From Pseudomonas bharatica CSV86 (GTDB lineage: Bacteria; Pseudomonadota; Gammaproteobacteria; Pseudomonadales; Pseudomonadaceae): a stretch of 64,000 nucleotides of DNA. Shown here in pieces: positions 1-10,147 of the stretch. Made by a program: the position numbers and the translations under genes. The DNA lies in assembly GCF_000319305.2 (NCBI RefSeq), contig NZ_AMWJ02000007.1, forward strand, positions 257,632 to 321,631, written 5' to 3'. The stretch's first letter is position 1. Each line of letters begins with the position of its first letter. The notes under the pieces are model-generated. The model was not told the DNA's origin, ran no database searches, and saw only the letters and a program-made list of their open reading frames with translations.

Positions 1-50
1 CGGATCGTGGAGTCCGATGAGCTGCGCAAATTGGGGAAATGATCTTATTG

Positions 51-113
51 CCTCATCGCTGGCAAGCCAGCTCCCACAAGGTCCCTGTGGGAGCTGGCTT
101 GCCAGCGATAGGG
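51..113. repeat. REP inverted pair, GTGGGAGCTGGCTTGCC type
   Basis: Two copies of the same palindromic REP unit face each other, separated by a few bases. The core reads GTGGGAGCTGGCTTGCCAGC on one arm and its complement on the other. The same unit recurs at least eight times in this window, always beside or between genes, which is the usual behaviour of Pseudomonas REP/REPIN sequences. It lies directly downstream of the small lipoprotein gene. Confidence 0.9.
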
Positions 114-115
114 CC

Positions 116-402
116 CTAGAGTCCGCCGGAAGCCTGGAGCCCCACCCTAGAACGGTCAACACCGACAACGGCAACAACACCGTATCCAGCACCATGCTCC
201 CCGGCAGGTCCAGCCCCGGGTACTTCGGTGCTTCGGCGCCAAAGCGATCCGCCGCACAACACCCGCCCTGCATCGCATACAGATCCAGCCGCGTTCCGGA
301 ATACACCAGCGGCGCTCCCGGCTTGGCCGCATCCAGAGTCCGCACCGTGGCGCAGCCTGTCGCGCTGAGCACCACCAGCAGCGCGAAGACCAGCGCCCTC
401 AC
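116..402 (-). CDS. YceK/YidQ-like small lipoprotein (frameshifted)
   Basis: Small predicted outer-membrane lipoprotein of about 95 residues. It begins at a GTG whose bases overlap the ubiX stop (GTGA), so it is probably translationally coupled to ubiX. The N-terminus is a short hydrophobic signal followed by a lipobox ending in Thr-Gly-Cys, and the middle contains the GGCCAADRFGAEAPKYPG segment typical of the YceK/YidQ (DUF1375) family. The frame is lost near position 145: a run that should read GGGGTGGGG on the coding strand has lost one G. Restoring it gives the expected short tail ending in ASGGL and a TAG stop at 116. As written, the unshifted frame runs through the neighbouring REP element and off the window edge. 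The loss looks like a homopolymer error. Function of the family is not known. Confidence 0.75.
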
Positions 403-1028
403 TCCTCGCCTCCGAAGTGATGCTCGCCCCAGCGTGGCAGCATGTCTTGCGGAATATCCAGCAGGTTGAGAATCCGCGCCACGACGAAGTCCACCAGGTC
501 ATCGATGGTCTGCGGCTGGTGATAGAAACCCGGCGCCGCCGGCAGGATGACCGCGCCCATCTGCGACAGCTTGAGCATGTTTTCCAGGTGGATCGTGGAG
601 AACGGCGCCTCGCGCGGCACCAGGATCAACTGGCGGCGCTCCTTCAGGGTGACATCCGCCGCCCGCTCGATAAGGTTGTTGCAGGCGCCGGTGGCAATCG
701 CCGAAAGCGTGCCGGTGGAACAGGGCACCACCACCATCGCCGCCGGCGCGCCGGAGCCGGAGGCGACCGGCGACATCCAGTCTTCCTTGCCATAGACCCG
801 AATCTGCCCGGCCGCGGCGCCGGTGTATTCGGTCAGGAATGCCTGCATGCCCTGTGGCTTGGCAGGCAGGACGACATCGGTCTCGGTGGACATCACCAGT
901 TGCGCCGCCTTGGAAATCAGGAAGTGCACCTCGCGGTCCTCGCGTACCAGGCAATCCAGCAGGCGCAAGCCGTACTGGGCCCCGGACGCGCCGGTCATGG
1001 CCAGGGTGATGCGCTCCGGCCCGCTCAT
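399..1028 (-). CDS. ubiX: UbiX flavin prenyltransferase
   Basis: 209-residue flavin prenyltransferase that joins dimethylallyl phosphate to FMN to make the prenylated cofactor used by the UbiD decarboxylase in ubiquinone synthesis. The N-terminal MTGASGAQYGLRLL motif (flavin-binding Rossmann fold), the central VVVPCSTGTLSAIATG loop and the C-terminal PAAPGFYHQPQTIDDLVDFV segment are all characteristic, and the length fits the family. It overlaps the end of mpl by four bases (ATGA) and its own stop overlaps the start of the lipoprotein gene, so mpl-ubiX-lipoprotein form one tightly packed operon. The same mpl-ubiX pairing is found in P. aeruginosa. Confidence 0.96.
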   Translation of the reverse strand: MSGPERITLAMTGASGAQYGLRLLDCLVREDREVHFLISKAAQLVMSTETDVVLPAKPQGMQAFLTEYTGAAAGQIRVYGKEDWMSPVASGSGAPAAMVVVPCSTGTLSAIATGACNNLIERAADVTLKERRQLILVPREAPFSTIHLENMLKLSQMGAVILPAAPGFYHQPQTIDDLVDFVVARILNLLDIPQDMLPRWGEHHFGGEE

Positions 1029-2377
1029 CCGCGCAGCGCCTCGGCCAGCTTGCCATGCAGGCCGCCAAAGCCGCCGTTGCTCATGATCACCACCTGGGTA
1101 CCGGCGCGGGCCTGGCCCTTGATCCGCTCGATGATGGCTTCAAGGCTGTCCGCCACCACCGCCGGCACCGTGCATTGCGCAGCGGTGGCGGCCAGGTCCC
1201 AGCCGAGGTTGGGTGGCGCGTACCAGATCACCTGGTCGGCGTCCTTGACGCTTTCCGGCAGACCGTCGCGATGGGCGCCGAGCTTCATGGAATTGGAACG
1301 CGGTTCGATCACTGCGATCACCGGAGCATCGCCAACCCGCTTGCGCAGGCCGTCGAGGGTGGTGGCGATGGCGGTCGGGTGGTGGGCGAAGTCGTCATAA
1401 ATGGTGATGCCGTTGACCTCGGCAACCTTTTCCATCCGCCGCTTGACGCTTTTGAACGCGCTCAGGGCCGCGATGCCCAGGGCCGGGACGACGCCGACAT
1501 GGCGTGCCGCCGCCAGGGTGGCCAGGGCATTGGCAACGTTGTGCTGGCCAGTCAGTTCCCACTCCACCACACCCTGCACCTCGCCCTCGAAGCTGACTTC
1601 GAAACGCGAGCCGTCATCGCTGAGCAGGCGCACCTGCCACTGGCCGCCGGCACCGGTGGTCTGCACCGGGGTCCAGCAACCCATTTCGATGACACGCTGG
1701 ATCGCCGGTTCGGTAGTCGGATGGATCACCAGCCCCTCGCTGGGAATGGTCCGTACCAGATGGTGGAACTGACGCTCGATGGCCGCCAGGTCAGGGAAGA
1801 TATCCGCGTGGTCGAATTCGAGGTTGTTGAGGATAGCGGTACGTGGGCGGTAATGGACGAATTTCGAGCGCTTGTCGAAGAAGGCGCTGTCGTATTCGTC
1901 GGCCTCGACCACGAAGAACGGCGTACCGCCCAGCCGCGCCGACACCGAGAAATTTTGCGGGACGCCGCCGATCAGGAAGCCCGGGCTCATCCCGGCGCGC
2001 TCCAGGACCCAGGCCAGCATGCTGCTGGTCGTGGTCTTGCCGTGGGTGCCCGCCACCGCCAGGACCCAGCGGCCCTGCAGCACATGGTCGGCCAGCCACT
2101 GCGGGCCCGAAACGTAGGGCAGGCCCTTGTTCAGCACGTATTCGACTGCCGGGTTGCCCCGCGACAGCGCATTGCCGATCACTACCAGGTCGGGAGCCGG
2201 GTCCAGTTGCGCCGGATCATACCCCTGGGTCAGGGCGATGCCCTGGGCTTCGAGCTGGGTGCTCATGGGCGGGTAGACGTTGGCATCGGAGCCGGTGACG
2301 TGGTGGCCGAGCTCCTTGGCCAGTACCGCCAGCGAGCCCATGAAAGTGCCACAGATACCAAGAATGTGAATGTGCAT
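1025..2377 (-). CDS. mpl: Mpl, UDP-MurNAc:L-Ala-gamma-D-Glu-meso-DAP ligase
   Basis: Cytoplasmic peptidoglycan-recycling ligase of 450 residues. It attaches recovered murein tripeptide to UDP-N-acetylmuramic acid with ATP. The start is the ATG giving MHIHILGICGTFMGSLA; an upstream in-frame ATG at 2431 adds 18 non-conserved residues. The N-terminal GICGTFMG loop, the ATP-binding motif AGTHGKTTTSSML near residue 110, and the HNVANALATLAAARHVG and DDFAHHPTAIATTL segments are standard for the Mur ligase family. The coding sequence is intact. It is the first gene of the mpl-ubiX operon and is convergent with nothing; eatR lies just upstream on the same strand. Confidence 0.96.
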   Translation of the reverse strand: MHIHILGICGTFMGSLAVLAKELGHHVTGSDANVYPPMSTQLEAQGIALTQGYDPAQLDPAPDLVVIGNALSRGNPAVEYVLNKGLPYVSGPQWLADHVLQGRWVLAVAGTHGKTTTSSMLAWVLERAGMSPGFLIGGVPQNFSVSARLGGTPFFVVEADEYDSAFFDKRSKFVHYRPRTAILNNLEFDHADIFPDLAAIERQFHHLVRTIPSEGLVIHPTTEPAIQRVIEMGCWTPVQTTGAGGQWQVRLLSDDGSRFEVSFEGEVQGVVEWELTGQHNVANALATLAAARHVGVVPALGIAALSAFKSVKRRMEKVAEVNGITIYDDFAHHPTAIATTLDGLRKRVGDAPVIAVIEPRSNSMKLGAHRDGLPESVKDADQVIWYAPPNLGWDLAATAAQCTVPAVVADSLEAIIERIKGQARAGTQVVIMSNGGFGGLHGKLAEALRG

Positions 2378-2443
2378 GGTCAACCTCGGAAAACGTGCAG
2401 GCAGGGTAGCCCAGAGGGGGGAAAAACTCACCCGGTGTTTGCT

Positions 2444-4354
2444 TCAGGCCCCCTTGGACAGCCCATGCTTGCGCAGTTTCCGATACAGGGTGTTTCTACT
2501 TATGCCGAGCTGCGCCGCAACCTGGGTCATGTGCCAGCGTTTTTCCTCGAGCACCGCCAGCAAGGCCTGGCGCTCGGCATCGTGCAGAGGGTGCGCCGGG
2601 TTATCCACAGGCGCGACCGGCGCGACCGCGGCCAAGGGCGCAGTGCGCACCAGTGCTGGCAGGTCGTGCACACCGATCCGGCCGTCCTCGCACAGCGCCA
2701 CCAGCGTGCGCAGGACGTTACGCAATTGCCGCACGTTGCCCGGCCAGGCGAAGTCCAGCAGCAGCCGGCGGGCCGCCGGATCAAGCTGCACCGGCTGGCG
2801 CCCCGCCTCCCGGGCGAGGATGAAGTCCAGCAGCTGCGCCTTGTCAGAGCGCTCGCGCAATGCCGGCAATGCCACCTCCAGCCCGTTGAGCCGGTAGTAG
2901 AGGTCTTCACGGAAGCTGCCATCGGCGACCCGGTCAAGCAGATTGCGGTGGGTGGCACTGATGATGCGCACATCCACATCCTGCGGCTCGCCGCCGATCG
3001 GCACCACCTGACGTTCTTCCAGGACACGCAGCAGCCGGGTCTGCAGGCCCAGCGGCATGTCGCCGATCTCGTCCAGCAGCAAGGTGCCACCATCGGCCTG
3101 CTGCAACTTGCCGCGCATGCCTTCCTTGCGCGCGCCGGTGAAGCTGCCGCCGCGATAGCCGAACAGTTCGCTTTCGATCAGGCTTTCCGGGATAGACGCG
3201 CAGTTGAGTGCGATGAACGGCTTGCCCGCGCGCTGGCTGGCCTGGTGCACGGCCTTGGCGAAGGCCTCCTTGCCCGAACCGGTCTCGCCATTGAGCAGCA
3301 GCGGCACATCCCGTTCGAAGACCCGCACTGCACGACGGAAATCGTTTTGCAGCGCCGGATCGAGCAAACAGATCTCATCCGGCTTCGCTGCAGCGACGCT
3401 CGGAGCAGACAGCGGCCGCACCTGCTGCCCGCGCACGCTGGCGAACAAGCGACGTCCATCGCGGGTCCGTAGCGGCCAACTGGTGCTGGCCAGGGCAGTG
3501 GCGCGCCCCAGCAGATCGTCCAGCCGACAATCGAAGAACAGCTCCACCGGTTGCCCGAGCAACCCGCCTCGCAGGTTGCCCAGCAGGTTCAGGGCACTCT
3601 GGTTCACCGCACGGATCCGCCCTTCGCCATCGAAAGCCAGCAGCCCCTCACTGAACAGCCCGACCGACTCGGCCTGCAGATGGAAGCGCAGCAACCAGTG
3701 ATTGTCGAAACAACGCAGGAAATAGCAGCTCTCGATCATCTTCGCCGAGAGATTGACCAGCGCCATGGTGTGGAACTGGCTCTGGCGCGAGGCATCGGCC
3801 CGCGCCGAAGACACATCGAGCACCGCCAGCAGTTCGCCGTGAGGATCGAACACCGGGCTCGCCGAGCAGGTCAGCCCGGTGTGACGGCCGCGAAAGTGTT
3901 CATCCTGATGGATGGTCAGGGCCTGGCGCTCGACCAGGCAGGTGCCGATGCCATTGGTGCCCTCCCGCGCTTCGCTCCAGTCGGCGCCCAGCCACAGGCC
4001 GGCGCGTTCGAAGATGCGCCGTTCGCTGGGTGCGGTCACGCAATTGAGGATGACCCCGCGCGCGTCGGTCAGCAGTACCGCATGGCCGGCCCCGGAAAGT
4101 TGCTGGTGCAGGCTGTTCATTTCGCCGTCGGCGATCTGCAGCACCTGGCGCAGGCGTTCGCGGCTTTCCAGCACACGCTCATGCTCGAGCACCGTCGGCG
4201 CCACGGCCAGGGCCGGGTCGAGGTGGTAGTCCTCCAGGCAGCGCAGCCAGGAGCGGGCGATCGACGGGTCGCTGCCAGGGCCCTGCAAGCCACCCTTGCC
4301 CTGCGTCACCGTCAGCACTTGCCGGGCATGCCGGCTCAGATGATTACCCTGCAC
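2444..4354 (-). CDS. eatR: EatR-type sigma-54 activator of ethanolamine catabolism
   Basis: 636-residue AcoR-like enhancer-binding protein. A GAF-like sensor occupies roughly residues 60-190 and a PAS-like segment follows (about 215-300). The AAA+ domain has Walker A GETGSGKE near residue 355 and a sigma-54 contact loop reading GSFTGA near residue 401. The last 30 residues form a Fis-type helix-turn-helix. The start is a GTG at 4354 with GGAG about 10 bases upstream. The gene is divergent from the aldehyde dehydrogenase and close to eat-eutB-eutC, the arrangement in which the P. aeruginosa regulator EatR (PA4021) was described as controlling ethanolamine use with RpoN. Its inducer is therefore probably ethanolamine, which is inference here. 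The Ala to Ser change in the canonical GAFTGA loop is noted separately. Confidence 0.88.
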   Translation of the reverse strand: MQGNHLSRHARQVLTVTQGKGGLQGPGSDPSIARSWLRCLEDYHLDPALAVAPTVLEHERVLESRERLRQVLQIADGEMNSLHQQLSGAGHAVLLTDARGVILNCVTAPSERRIFERAGLWLGADWSEAREGTNGIGTCLVERQALTIHQDEHFRGRHTGLTCSASPVFDPHGELLAVLDVSSARADASRQSQFHTMALVNLSAKMIESCYFLRCFDNHWLLRFHLQAESVGLFSEGLLAFDGEGRIRAVNQSALNLLGNLRGGLLGQPVELFFDCRLDDLLGRATALASTSWPLRTRDGRRLFASVRGQQVRPLSAPSVAAAKPDEICLLDPALQNDFRRAVRVFERDVPLLLNGETGSGKEAFAKAVHQASQRAGKPFIALNCASIPESLIESELFGYRGGSFTGARKEGMRGKLQQADGGTLLLDEIGDMPLGLQTRLLRVLEERQVVPIGGEPQDVDVRIISATHRNLLDRVADGSFREDLYYRLNGLEVALPALRERSDKAQLLDFILAREAGRQPVQLDPAARRLLLDFAWPGNVRQLRNVLRTLVALCEDGRIGVHDLPALVRTAPLAAVAPVAPVDNPAHPLHDAERQALLAVLEEKRWHMTQVAAQLGISRNTLYRKLRKHGLSKGA

Positions 4355-4442
4355 TTTTTATTGTTCTCCGCGGGTGAGAGAAAGCCAGCATCCTCCAGGC
4401 GCTGGCGCATTGCAATGGCGGCTTGACCGCCGGGTCACGGGC

Positions 4443-4460
4443 TGTACCGCCAGCGGTACA
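4443..4460. promoter_or_regulatory. Perfect palindrome, candidate EatR activator site
   Basis: TGTACCGCCAGCGGTACA consists of two perfect 8-base inverted arms around a 2-base centre. It lies in the eatR/aldehyde dehydrogenase intergenic region, about 100 bases upstream of the -24/-12 promoter at 4557, which is a normal distance for a sigma-54 upstream activator site. Assignment to EatR is inference. Confidence 0.6.
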
Positions 4461-4556
4461 AAGTGTCACCCAGGCTGTGCCGCATCCCTCACAAAACGCC
4501 GCGCGGATCCCCGGAAAACTGCGCCAGATCATCCATCCAGCGCCCTCTGCGGGCAC

Positions 4557-4572
4557 TGGCCCGACCTTTGCT
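4557..4572 (+). promoter_or_regulatory. Sigma-54 (-24/-12) promoter of aldehyde dehydrogenase
   Basis: TGGCCCGACCTTTGCT has the invariant GG and GC dinucleotides separated by exactly ten bases, close to the consensus TGGCACG-N4-TTGCA. It is 50 bases upstream of the ATG at 4622 and faces the dehydrogenase gene, next to a gene for a sigma-54 activator. Confidence 0.8.
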
Positions 4573-4621
4573 CTACGCTCCATATCCTCCCCAACAAAAC
4601 ACATAAGCCAGGAGAGACACC

Positions 4622-6141
<1,520 letters not shown>

Positions 6142-6146
6142 ACCCT

Positions 6147-6218
6147 TATCGCTGGCAAGCCAGCTCCCACAAAGACCGCGTTCACCGCCACCCTGTGGGA
6201 GCTGGCTTGCCAGCGATG
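6147..6218. repeat. REP inverted pair between dehydrogenase and eat
   Basis: Two inverted copies of the GTGGGAGCTGGCTTGCC-type REP separated by about 20 bases. The pair starts just after the stop codon of the aldehyde dehydrogenase and can form a long hairpin between that gene and the eat promoter. Confidence 0.9.
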
Positions 6219-6261
6219 AATACGACGCGCTCCCACAGACAAAAACCAGTGCCAAGCGCTC

Positions 6262-6277
6262 TGGCCCGCTTCCTGCA
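6262..6277 (+). promoter_or_regulatory. Sigma-54 (-24/-12) promoter of eat-eutBC
   Basis: TGGCCCGCTTCCTGCA has GG and GC with exactly ten bases between them. It is 40 bases upstream of the eat start and just after a REP pair, so eat-eutB-eutC probably has its own RpoN-dependent promoter in addition to that of the dehydrogenase. Confidence 0.75.
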
Positions 6278-6317
6278 GCACGCTCACCACTCAAAAAAAG
6301 ACAACAGGTGACTCCCC

Positions 6318-7766
6318 ATGCCAAGCGATCATTCCGCCGGATCCCCGGCAGGTTCTTCCGTAGATTTCGAAAAGGTCGGTTCCGACTATTTCCAGCAACG
6401 TGAATTGAAAAAAGGCGCCGCCGGCTGGGTCCTGCTGGTGGGTCTCGGCGTCGCCTACGTGATTTCCGGCGACTACGCCGGCTGGAACTTCGGCCTGGCC
6501 CAGGGCGGCTGGGGCGGGATGTTCCTCGCCACCCTGCTGATGGCCACCATGTACCTGTGCATGTGCTTCTCCCTGGCCGAACTGTCCTCGATGATCCCCA
6601 CCGCCGGCGGCGGCTACGGCTTTGCCCGCAGTGCCTTCGGGCCTTGGGGCGGCTTCCTCACCGGCACGGCGATCCTGATCGAGTACGCCATCGCCCCGGC
6701 CGCCATCGCCGTGTTCATCGGCGCCTATTGCGAGTCGCTGTTCGGCATCGGCGGCTGGATGATCTACCTGGCCTTCTACGTCGTCTTCATCGGCATCCAT
6801 ATCTTCGGTGTCGGCGAGGCGCTGAAGCTGATGTTCATCATCACCGCCGTCGCGGCCATCGCCCTGGCCGTGTTCCTGTTGGCGATGGTGCCGCACTTCG
6901 ATGCGAAGAACCTGTTTGACATAGCGCCCACCCAGGCAGCCGGCGCCAGCAGCTTCCTGCCGTTCGGCTATGTTGGTGTGTGGGCGGCGATTCCCTACGC
7001 GATCTGGTTCTTCCTCGCCGTCGAAGGCGTGCCGCTGGCCGCCGAAGAAACCAAGAACCCCAAGCGCGACCTGCCTCGCGGCCTGATCGGCGCCATGCTG
7101 GTGCTGCTCAGCTTTGCCTTGCTGATCCTGGTGATCGGCCCGGGCGGTGCCGGTGCCGAAGCCCTGAAAAGCTCCGGCAACCCGCTGGTCGAGGCGCTGG
7201 CCAAGGCCTACGGCGGCTCGACCTGGATGGGCGGCTTCGTCAACCTGGTCGGGTTGGCCGGCCTGATCGCCAGCTTCTTCTCGATCATCTACGCCTATTC
7301 CCGGCAGATCTTCGCCCTGTCCCGCGCCGGCTACCTGCCGCGAGCGCTGTCGCAGACCAACAAAAGCAAGGCTCCGGTGCTGGCCCTGATCATTCCCGGG
7401 ATCATCGGCTTCGCCCTGTCGCTGACCGGCCAGGGCGATCTGCTGATCCTGGTGGCGGTGTTCGGCGCTACGCTGTCCTATGTGCTGATGATGGCCGCGC
7501 ATATCACCCTGCGCATCAAACGCCCCAAAATGGAGCGCCCTTATCGCACCCCGGGCGGCATCCTGACCTCGGGCGTGGCCCTGGTGCTGGCCTGCATCGC
7601 CGTGGTGGCGGGCTTCCTGGTGGATCCGCGGGTAGTGATCGGCGCTGCGATCATTTATGGCGTGCTGATTGCGTACTTCGCCCTGTACAGCCGTCACCAC
7701 CTGGTGGCCGGCACGCCGGAAGAAGAGTTCGCCGCGATCCAGAAGGCCGAAGAGGCCTTGCACTGA
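6318..7766 (+). CDS. eat: Ethanolamine permease (APC superfamily)
   Basis: 482-residue inner-membrane amino-acid/polyamine/organocation transporter with about twelve hydrophobic segments. The N-terminal soluble stretch SVDFEKVGSDYFQQRELKKG is typical of ethanolamine permeases, and the protein contains the family features GDYAGWNFGLAQGG and EGVPLAAEETKNP. A consensus-like ribosome site (ACAGGTGAC) precedes the ATG. It is 48 bases upstream of eutB and downstream of a sigma-54 promoter, so it is expected to import ethanolamine for EutBC under EatR/RpoN control. Confidence 0.93.
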   Translation: MPSDHSAGSPAGSSVDFEKVGSDYFQQRELKKGAAGWVLLVGLGVAYVISGDYAGWNFGLAQGGWGGMFLATLLMATMYLCMCFSLAELSSMIPTAGGGYGFARSAFGPWGGFLTGTAILIEYAIAPAAIAVFIGAYCESLFGIGGWMIYLAFYVVFIGIHIFGVGEALKLMFIITAVAAIALAVFLLAMVPHFDAKNLFDIAPTQAAGASSFLPFGYVGVWAAIPYAIWFFLAVEGVPLAAEETKNPKRDLPRGLIGAMLVLLSFALLILVIGPGGAGAEALKSSGNPLVEALAKAYGGSTWMGGFVNLVGLAGLIASFFSIIYAYSRQIFALSRAGYLPRALSQTNKSKAPVLALIIPGIIGFALSLTGQGDLLILVAVFGATLSYVLMMAAHITLRIKRPKMERPYRTPGGILTSGVALVLACIAVVAGFLVDPRVVIGAAIIYGVLIAYFALYSRHHLVAGTPEEEFAAIQKAEEALH

Positions 7767-7814
7767 CCGAAATACTGCGTCGCCGGTCAAACGGCGGCGC
7801 TCTGGAGATTGCAC

Positions 7815-9209
7815 ATGGCAAGTTTCGTACATACGGCAGGCCAGCAGACCTACCGCTTCGACAGCCTGAAGGAAGTAATGGCCAAGGCCAGCCCGGCCCG
7901 CTCCGGCGACTTCCTCGCCGGGGTCGCCGCCAGCAACGACGGTGAGCGGGTCGCGGCGCAGATGGCATTGGCCGACATCCCCTTGAGCCACTTCCTCAAC
8001 GAAGCGCTGATTCCCTACGAGGACGACGAAGTCACCCGGCTGATCATCGACACCCACGACAAGCAGGCCTTCGCCGCGGTCAGCCACCTCACCGTCGGCG
8101 GCCTGCGCGACTGGCTGCTCAGCGATCACGCCGATGAAGCCAGCCTGCGCGCGCTGGCCCCGGGCCTGACCCCGGAAATGGCCGCCGCGGTATCGAAGAT
8201 CATGCGCGTGCAGGACCTGGTGCTGGTGGCGCAGAAGATCCGCGTGGTCACGCGTTTTCGCGGCACCATGGGCCTGCGCGGGCGCCTGTCCACCCGCCTG
8301 CAGCCCAACCACCCCACCGACGAGCCGGCCGGGATCGCCGCGAGCATCCTCGACGGCCTGCTCTACGGCAACGGCGACGCCATGATCGGCATCAACCCGG
8401 CCACCGACAGCATCGCTTCGATCTGCGCCCTGCTGGAAATGCTCGACGCCATCATCCAGCGCTACGACATCCCTACCCAGGCCTGCGTGCTGACCCATGT
8501 CACCACGTCTATCGAGGCGATCAACCGCGGCGTACCGCTGGACCTGGTGTTCCAGTCCATCGCCGGGACCGAGGCGGCCAACGCCAGTTTCGGGATCAAT
8601 CTGAATGTGCTGAAGGAAGGCTATGAAGCGGGCCTGAGCCTGAACCGCGGCACCCTGGGCCAGAACCTGATGTATTTCGAAACCGGCCAGGGCAGCGCGC
8701 TGTCGGCCAACGCCAACTTCGGCGTCGATCAGCAAACCTGCGAAACCCGTGCCTATGCCGTGGCCCGGCATTTCAAGCCGTTCCTGGTGAACACCGTGGT
8801 CGGTTTCATCGGCCCGGAATACCTGTACAACGGCAAGCAGATCATCCGTGCCGGCCTTGAAGACCACTTCTGCGGCAAGCTGCTCGGCGTGCCCATGGGC
8901 TGCGACATCTGCTACACCAACCACGCCGAGGCCGACCAGGACGACATGGATACCCTGCTGACCCTGCTGGGCGTGGCAGGCATCAACTTCATCATGGGCA
9001 TCCCGGGCTCCGACGACATCATGCTCAACTACCAGACCACCTCCTTCCACGATGCCCTCTACGCCCGCCAGACCCTGGGCCTCAAGCCGGCGCCGGAGTT
9101 CGAGGCGTGGCTGGCCCGTACCGGCATCTTCACCCAGGCGGACGGCCGCGTGCGCTTCGGCGACAACCTGCCGCCGGCCTTCCGCCAGGCCCTGGCGCAA
9201 TTGGGATAA
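7815..9209 (+). CDS. eutB: Ethanolamine ammonia-lyase large subunit
   Basis: 464-residue catalytic TIM-barrel subunit of the adenosylcobalamin-dependent lyase that splits ethanolamine into acetaldehyde and ammonia. The ATG at 7815 is chosen over the TTG at 7809 because CTGGAGA lies at the right distance and the protein then begins MASFVHTAGQQTYRFDSLKEV. Conserved blocks include RFRGTMGLRGRLSTRLQPNH, the DGLLYGNGDAMIGINPATDS segment and the substrate-binding GQGSALSANANFG and PMGCDICYTNHAEADQDD segments. Coding sequence is intact. It lies between eat and eutC in one operon. Confidence 0.97.
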   Translation: MASFVHTAGQQTYRFDSLKEVMAKASPARSGDFLAGVAASNDGERVAAQMALADIPLSHFLNEALIPYEDDEVTRLIIDTHDKQAFAAVSHLTVGGLRDWLLSDHADEASLRALAPGLTPEMAAAVSKIMRVQDLVLVAQKIRVVTRFRGTMGLRGRLSTRLQPNHPTDEPAGIAASILDGLLYGNGDAMIGINPATDSIASICALLEMLDAIIQRYDIPTQACVLTHVTTSIEAINRGVPLDLVFQSIAGTEAANASFGINLNVLKEGYEAGLSLNRGTLGQNLMYFETGQGSALSANANFGVDQQTCETRAYAVARHFKPFLVNTVVGFIGPEYLYNGKQIIRAGLEDHFCGKLLGVPMGCDICYTNHAEADQDDMDTLLTLLGVAGINFIMGIPGSDDIMLNYQTTSFHDALYARQTLGLKPAPEFEAWLARTGIFTQADGRVRFGDNLPPAFRQALAQLG

Positions 9210-9220
9210 GCGAGCGAACC

Positions 9221-10042
9221 ATGGACAAGCAACCGACGCCCACCGACAACCCCTGGCTGGAACTGCGCCGCCTGACACCGGCGCGAATTGCCCTGGGGCG
9301 CACCGGTACCAGCCTGCCGACCCAGGCCCAGCTGGACTTCCAGTTCGCCCACGCGCAGGCCCGAGATGCTGTACACCTGCCGTTCGACCACGCCGGCCTG
9401 CGCGAGCAACTGCAGGAACGCGGACGCGATAGCCTGCTGCTGCGCAGTGCCGCGCAGGATCGTCACCAGTATCTGCAACGCCCCGACCTCGGCCGGCGCC
9501 TGCATGAAGACTCCGCCGAGCTGCTGCGCGAGCATGCGCGAAGCAATCCGGGGGGCGTGGACCTGGCCATCGTTGTGGCCGATGGCCTGTCCGCGCTCGC
9601 CGTGCATCGCCATACCCTGCCGTTGCTCAATCGCCTGGAAGAGCAGATCGCCACCGATGGCTGGTCTACCGCGCCGGTGATGCTGGTGGAGCAGGGCCGG
9701 GTCGCGGTAGCCGACGAAATCGGCGAGCTGCTGGGCGCCCGCATGACCGTGATCCTGATCGGCGAACGCCCCGGGCTCAGTTCGCCGGACAGCCTTGGCC
9801 TGTATTTCACCTGGAACCCCAGGGTCGGCCTGACCGACGCCTACCGCAACTGCATCTCCAACGTGCGCCTCGAGGGCCTGAGCTATGGCATGGCCGCGCA
9901 CCGCCTGGTCTACCTGATGCGTGAAGCCTGTCGGCGGCAGCTATCGGGGGTGAATCTGAAGGACGAGGCCCAGGTCCACACTCTGGAAACGGAAACGAAC
10001 CCGCAGCAAAACGGAAACTTCCTGCTTGGAAATCCTGACTGA
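9221..10042 (+). CDS. eutC: Ethanolamine ammonia-lyase small subunit
   Basis: 273-residue cobalamin-binding small subunit that assembles with EutB. The start ATG at 9221 is 11 bases after the eutB stop and preceded by GCGAGCGAACC. The segment LTPARIALGRTGTSLPT near the N-terminus and the later VVADGLSALAVHRH, LIGERPGLSSPDSLGLYFTW and NCISNVRLEGLSYGMAA segments are the family signatures. No microcompartment shell genes accompany eutBC, which fits the compartment-free ethanolamine pathway of pseudomonads. Confidence 0.97.
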   Translation: MDKQPTPTDNPWLELRRLTPARIALGRTGTSLPTQAQLDFQFAHAQARDAVHLPFDHAGLREQLQERGRDSLLLRSAAQDRHQYLQRPDLGRRLHEDSAELLREHARSNPGGVDLAIVVADGLSALAVHRHTLPLLNRLEEQIATDGWSTAPVMLVEQGRVAVADEIGELLGARMTVILIGERPGLSSPDSLGLYFTWNPRVGLTDAYRNCISNVRLEGLSYGMAAHRLVYLMREACRRQLSGVNLKDEAQVHTLETETNPQQNGNFLLGNPD

Positions 10043-10147
10043 GGGCTACTTTTTCGTCGATTGCGCTTTTTTTCCGCTTTAGGCAGCATCTGGGGCGACG
10101 GCTGCCCGAGATTCGCCGCCATTCCCTACGAAACACGAGGCCTGCTT

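Noticed and set aside
1055..3472. 805-codon open frame antisense to mpl and eatR
   Set aside because: Opposite-strand shadow; mpl and EatR have complete motifs.
6291..9278. 995-codon open frame antisense to eat and eutB
   Set aside because: It is a mirror of GC-rich codon bias on the opposite strand; eat and eutB are clear family members in the other strand, and the antisense product is rich in Gln, Arg, His and Gly without any domain.
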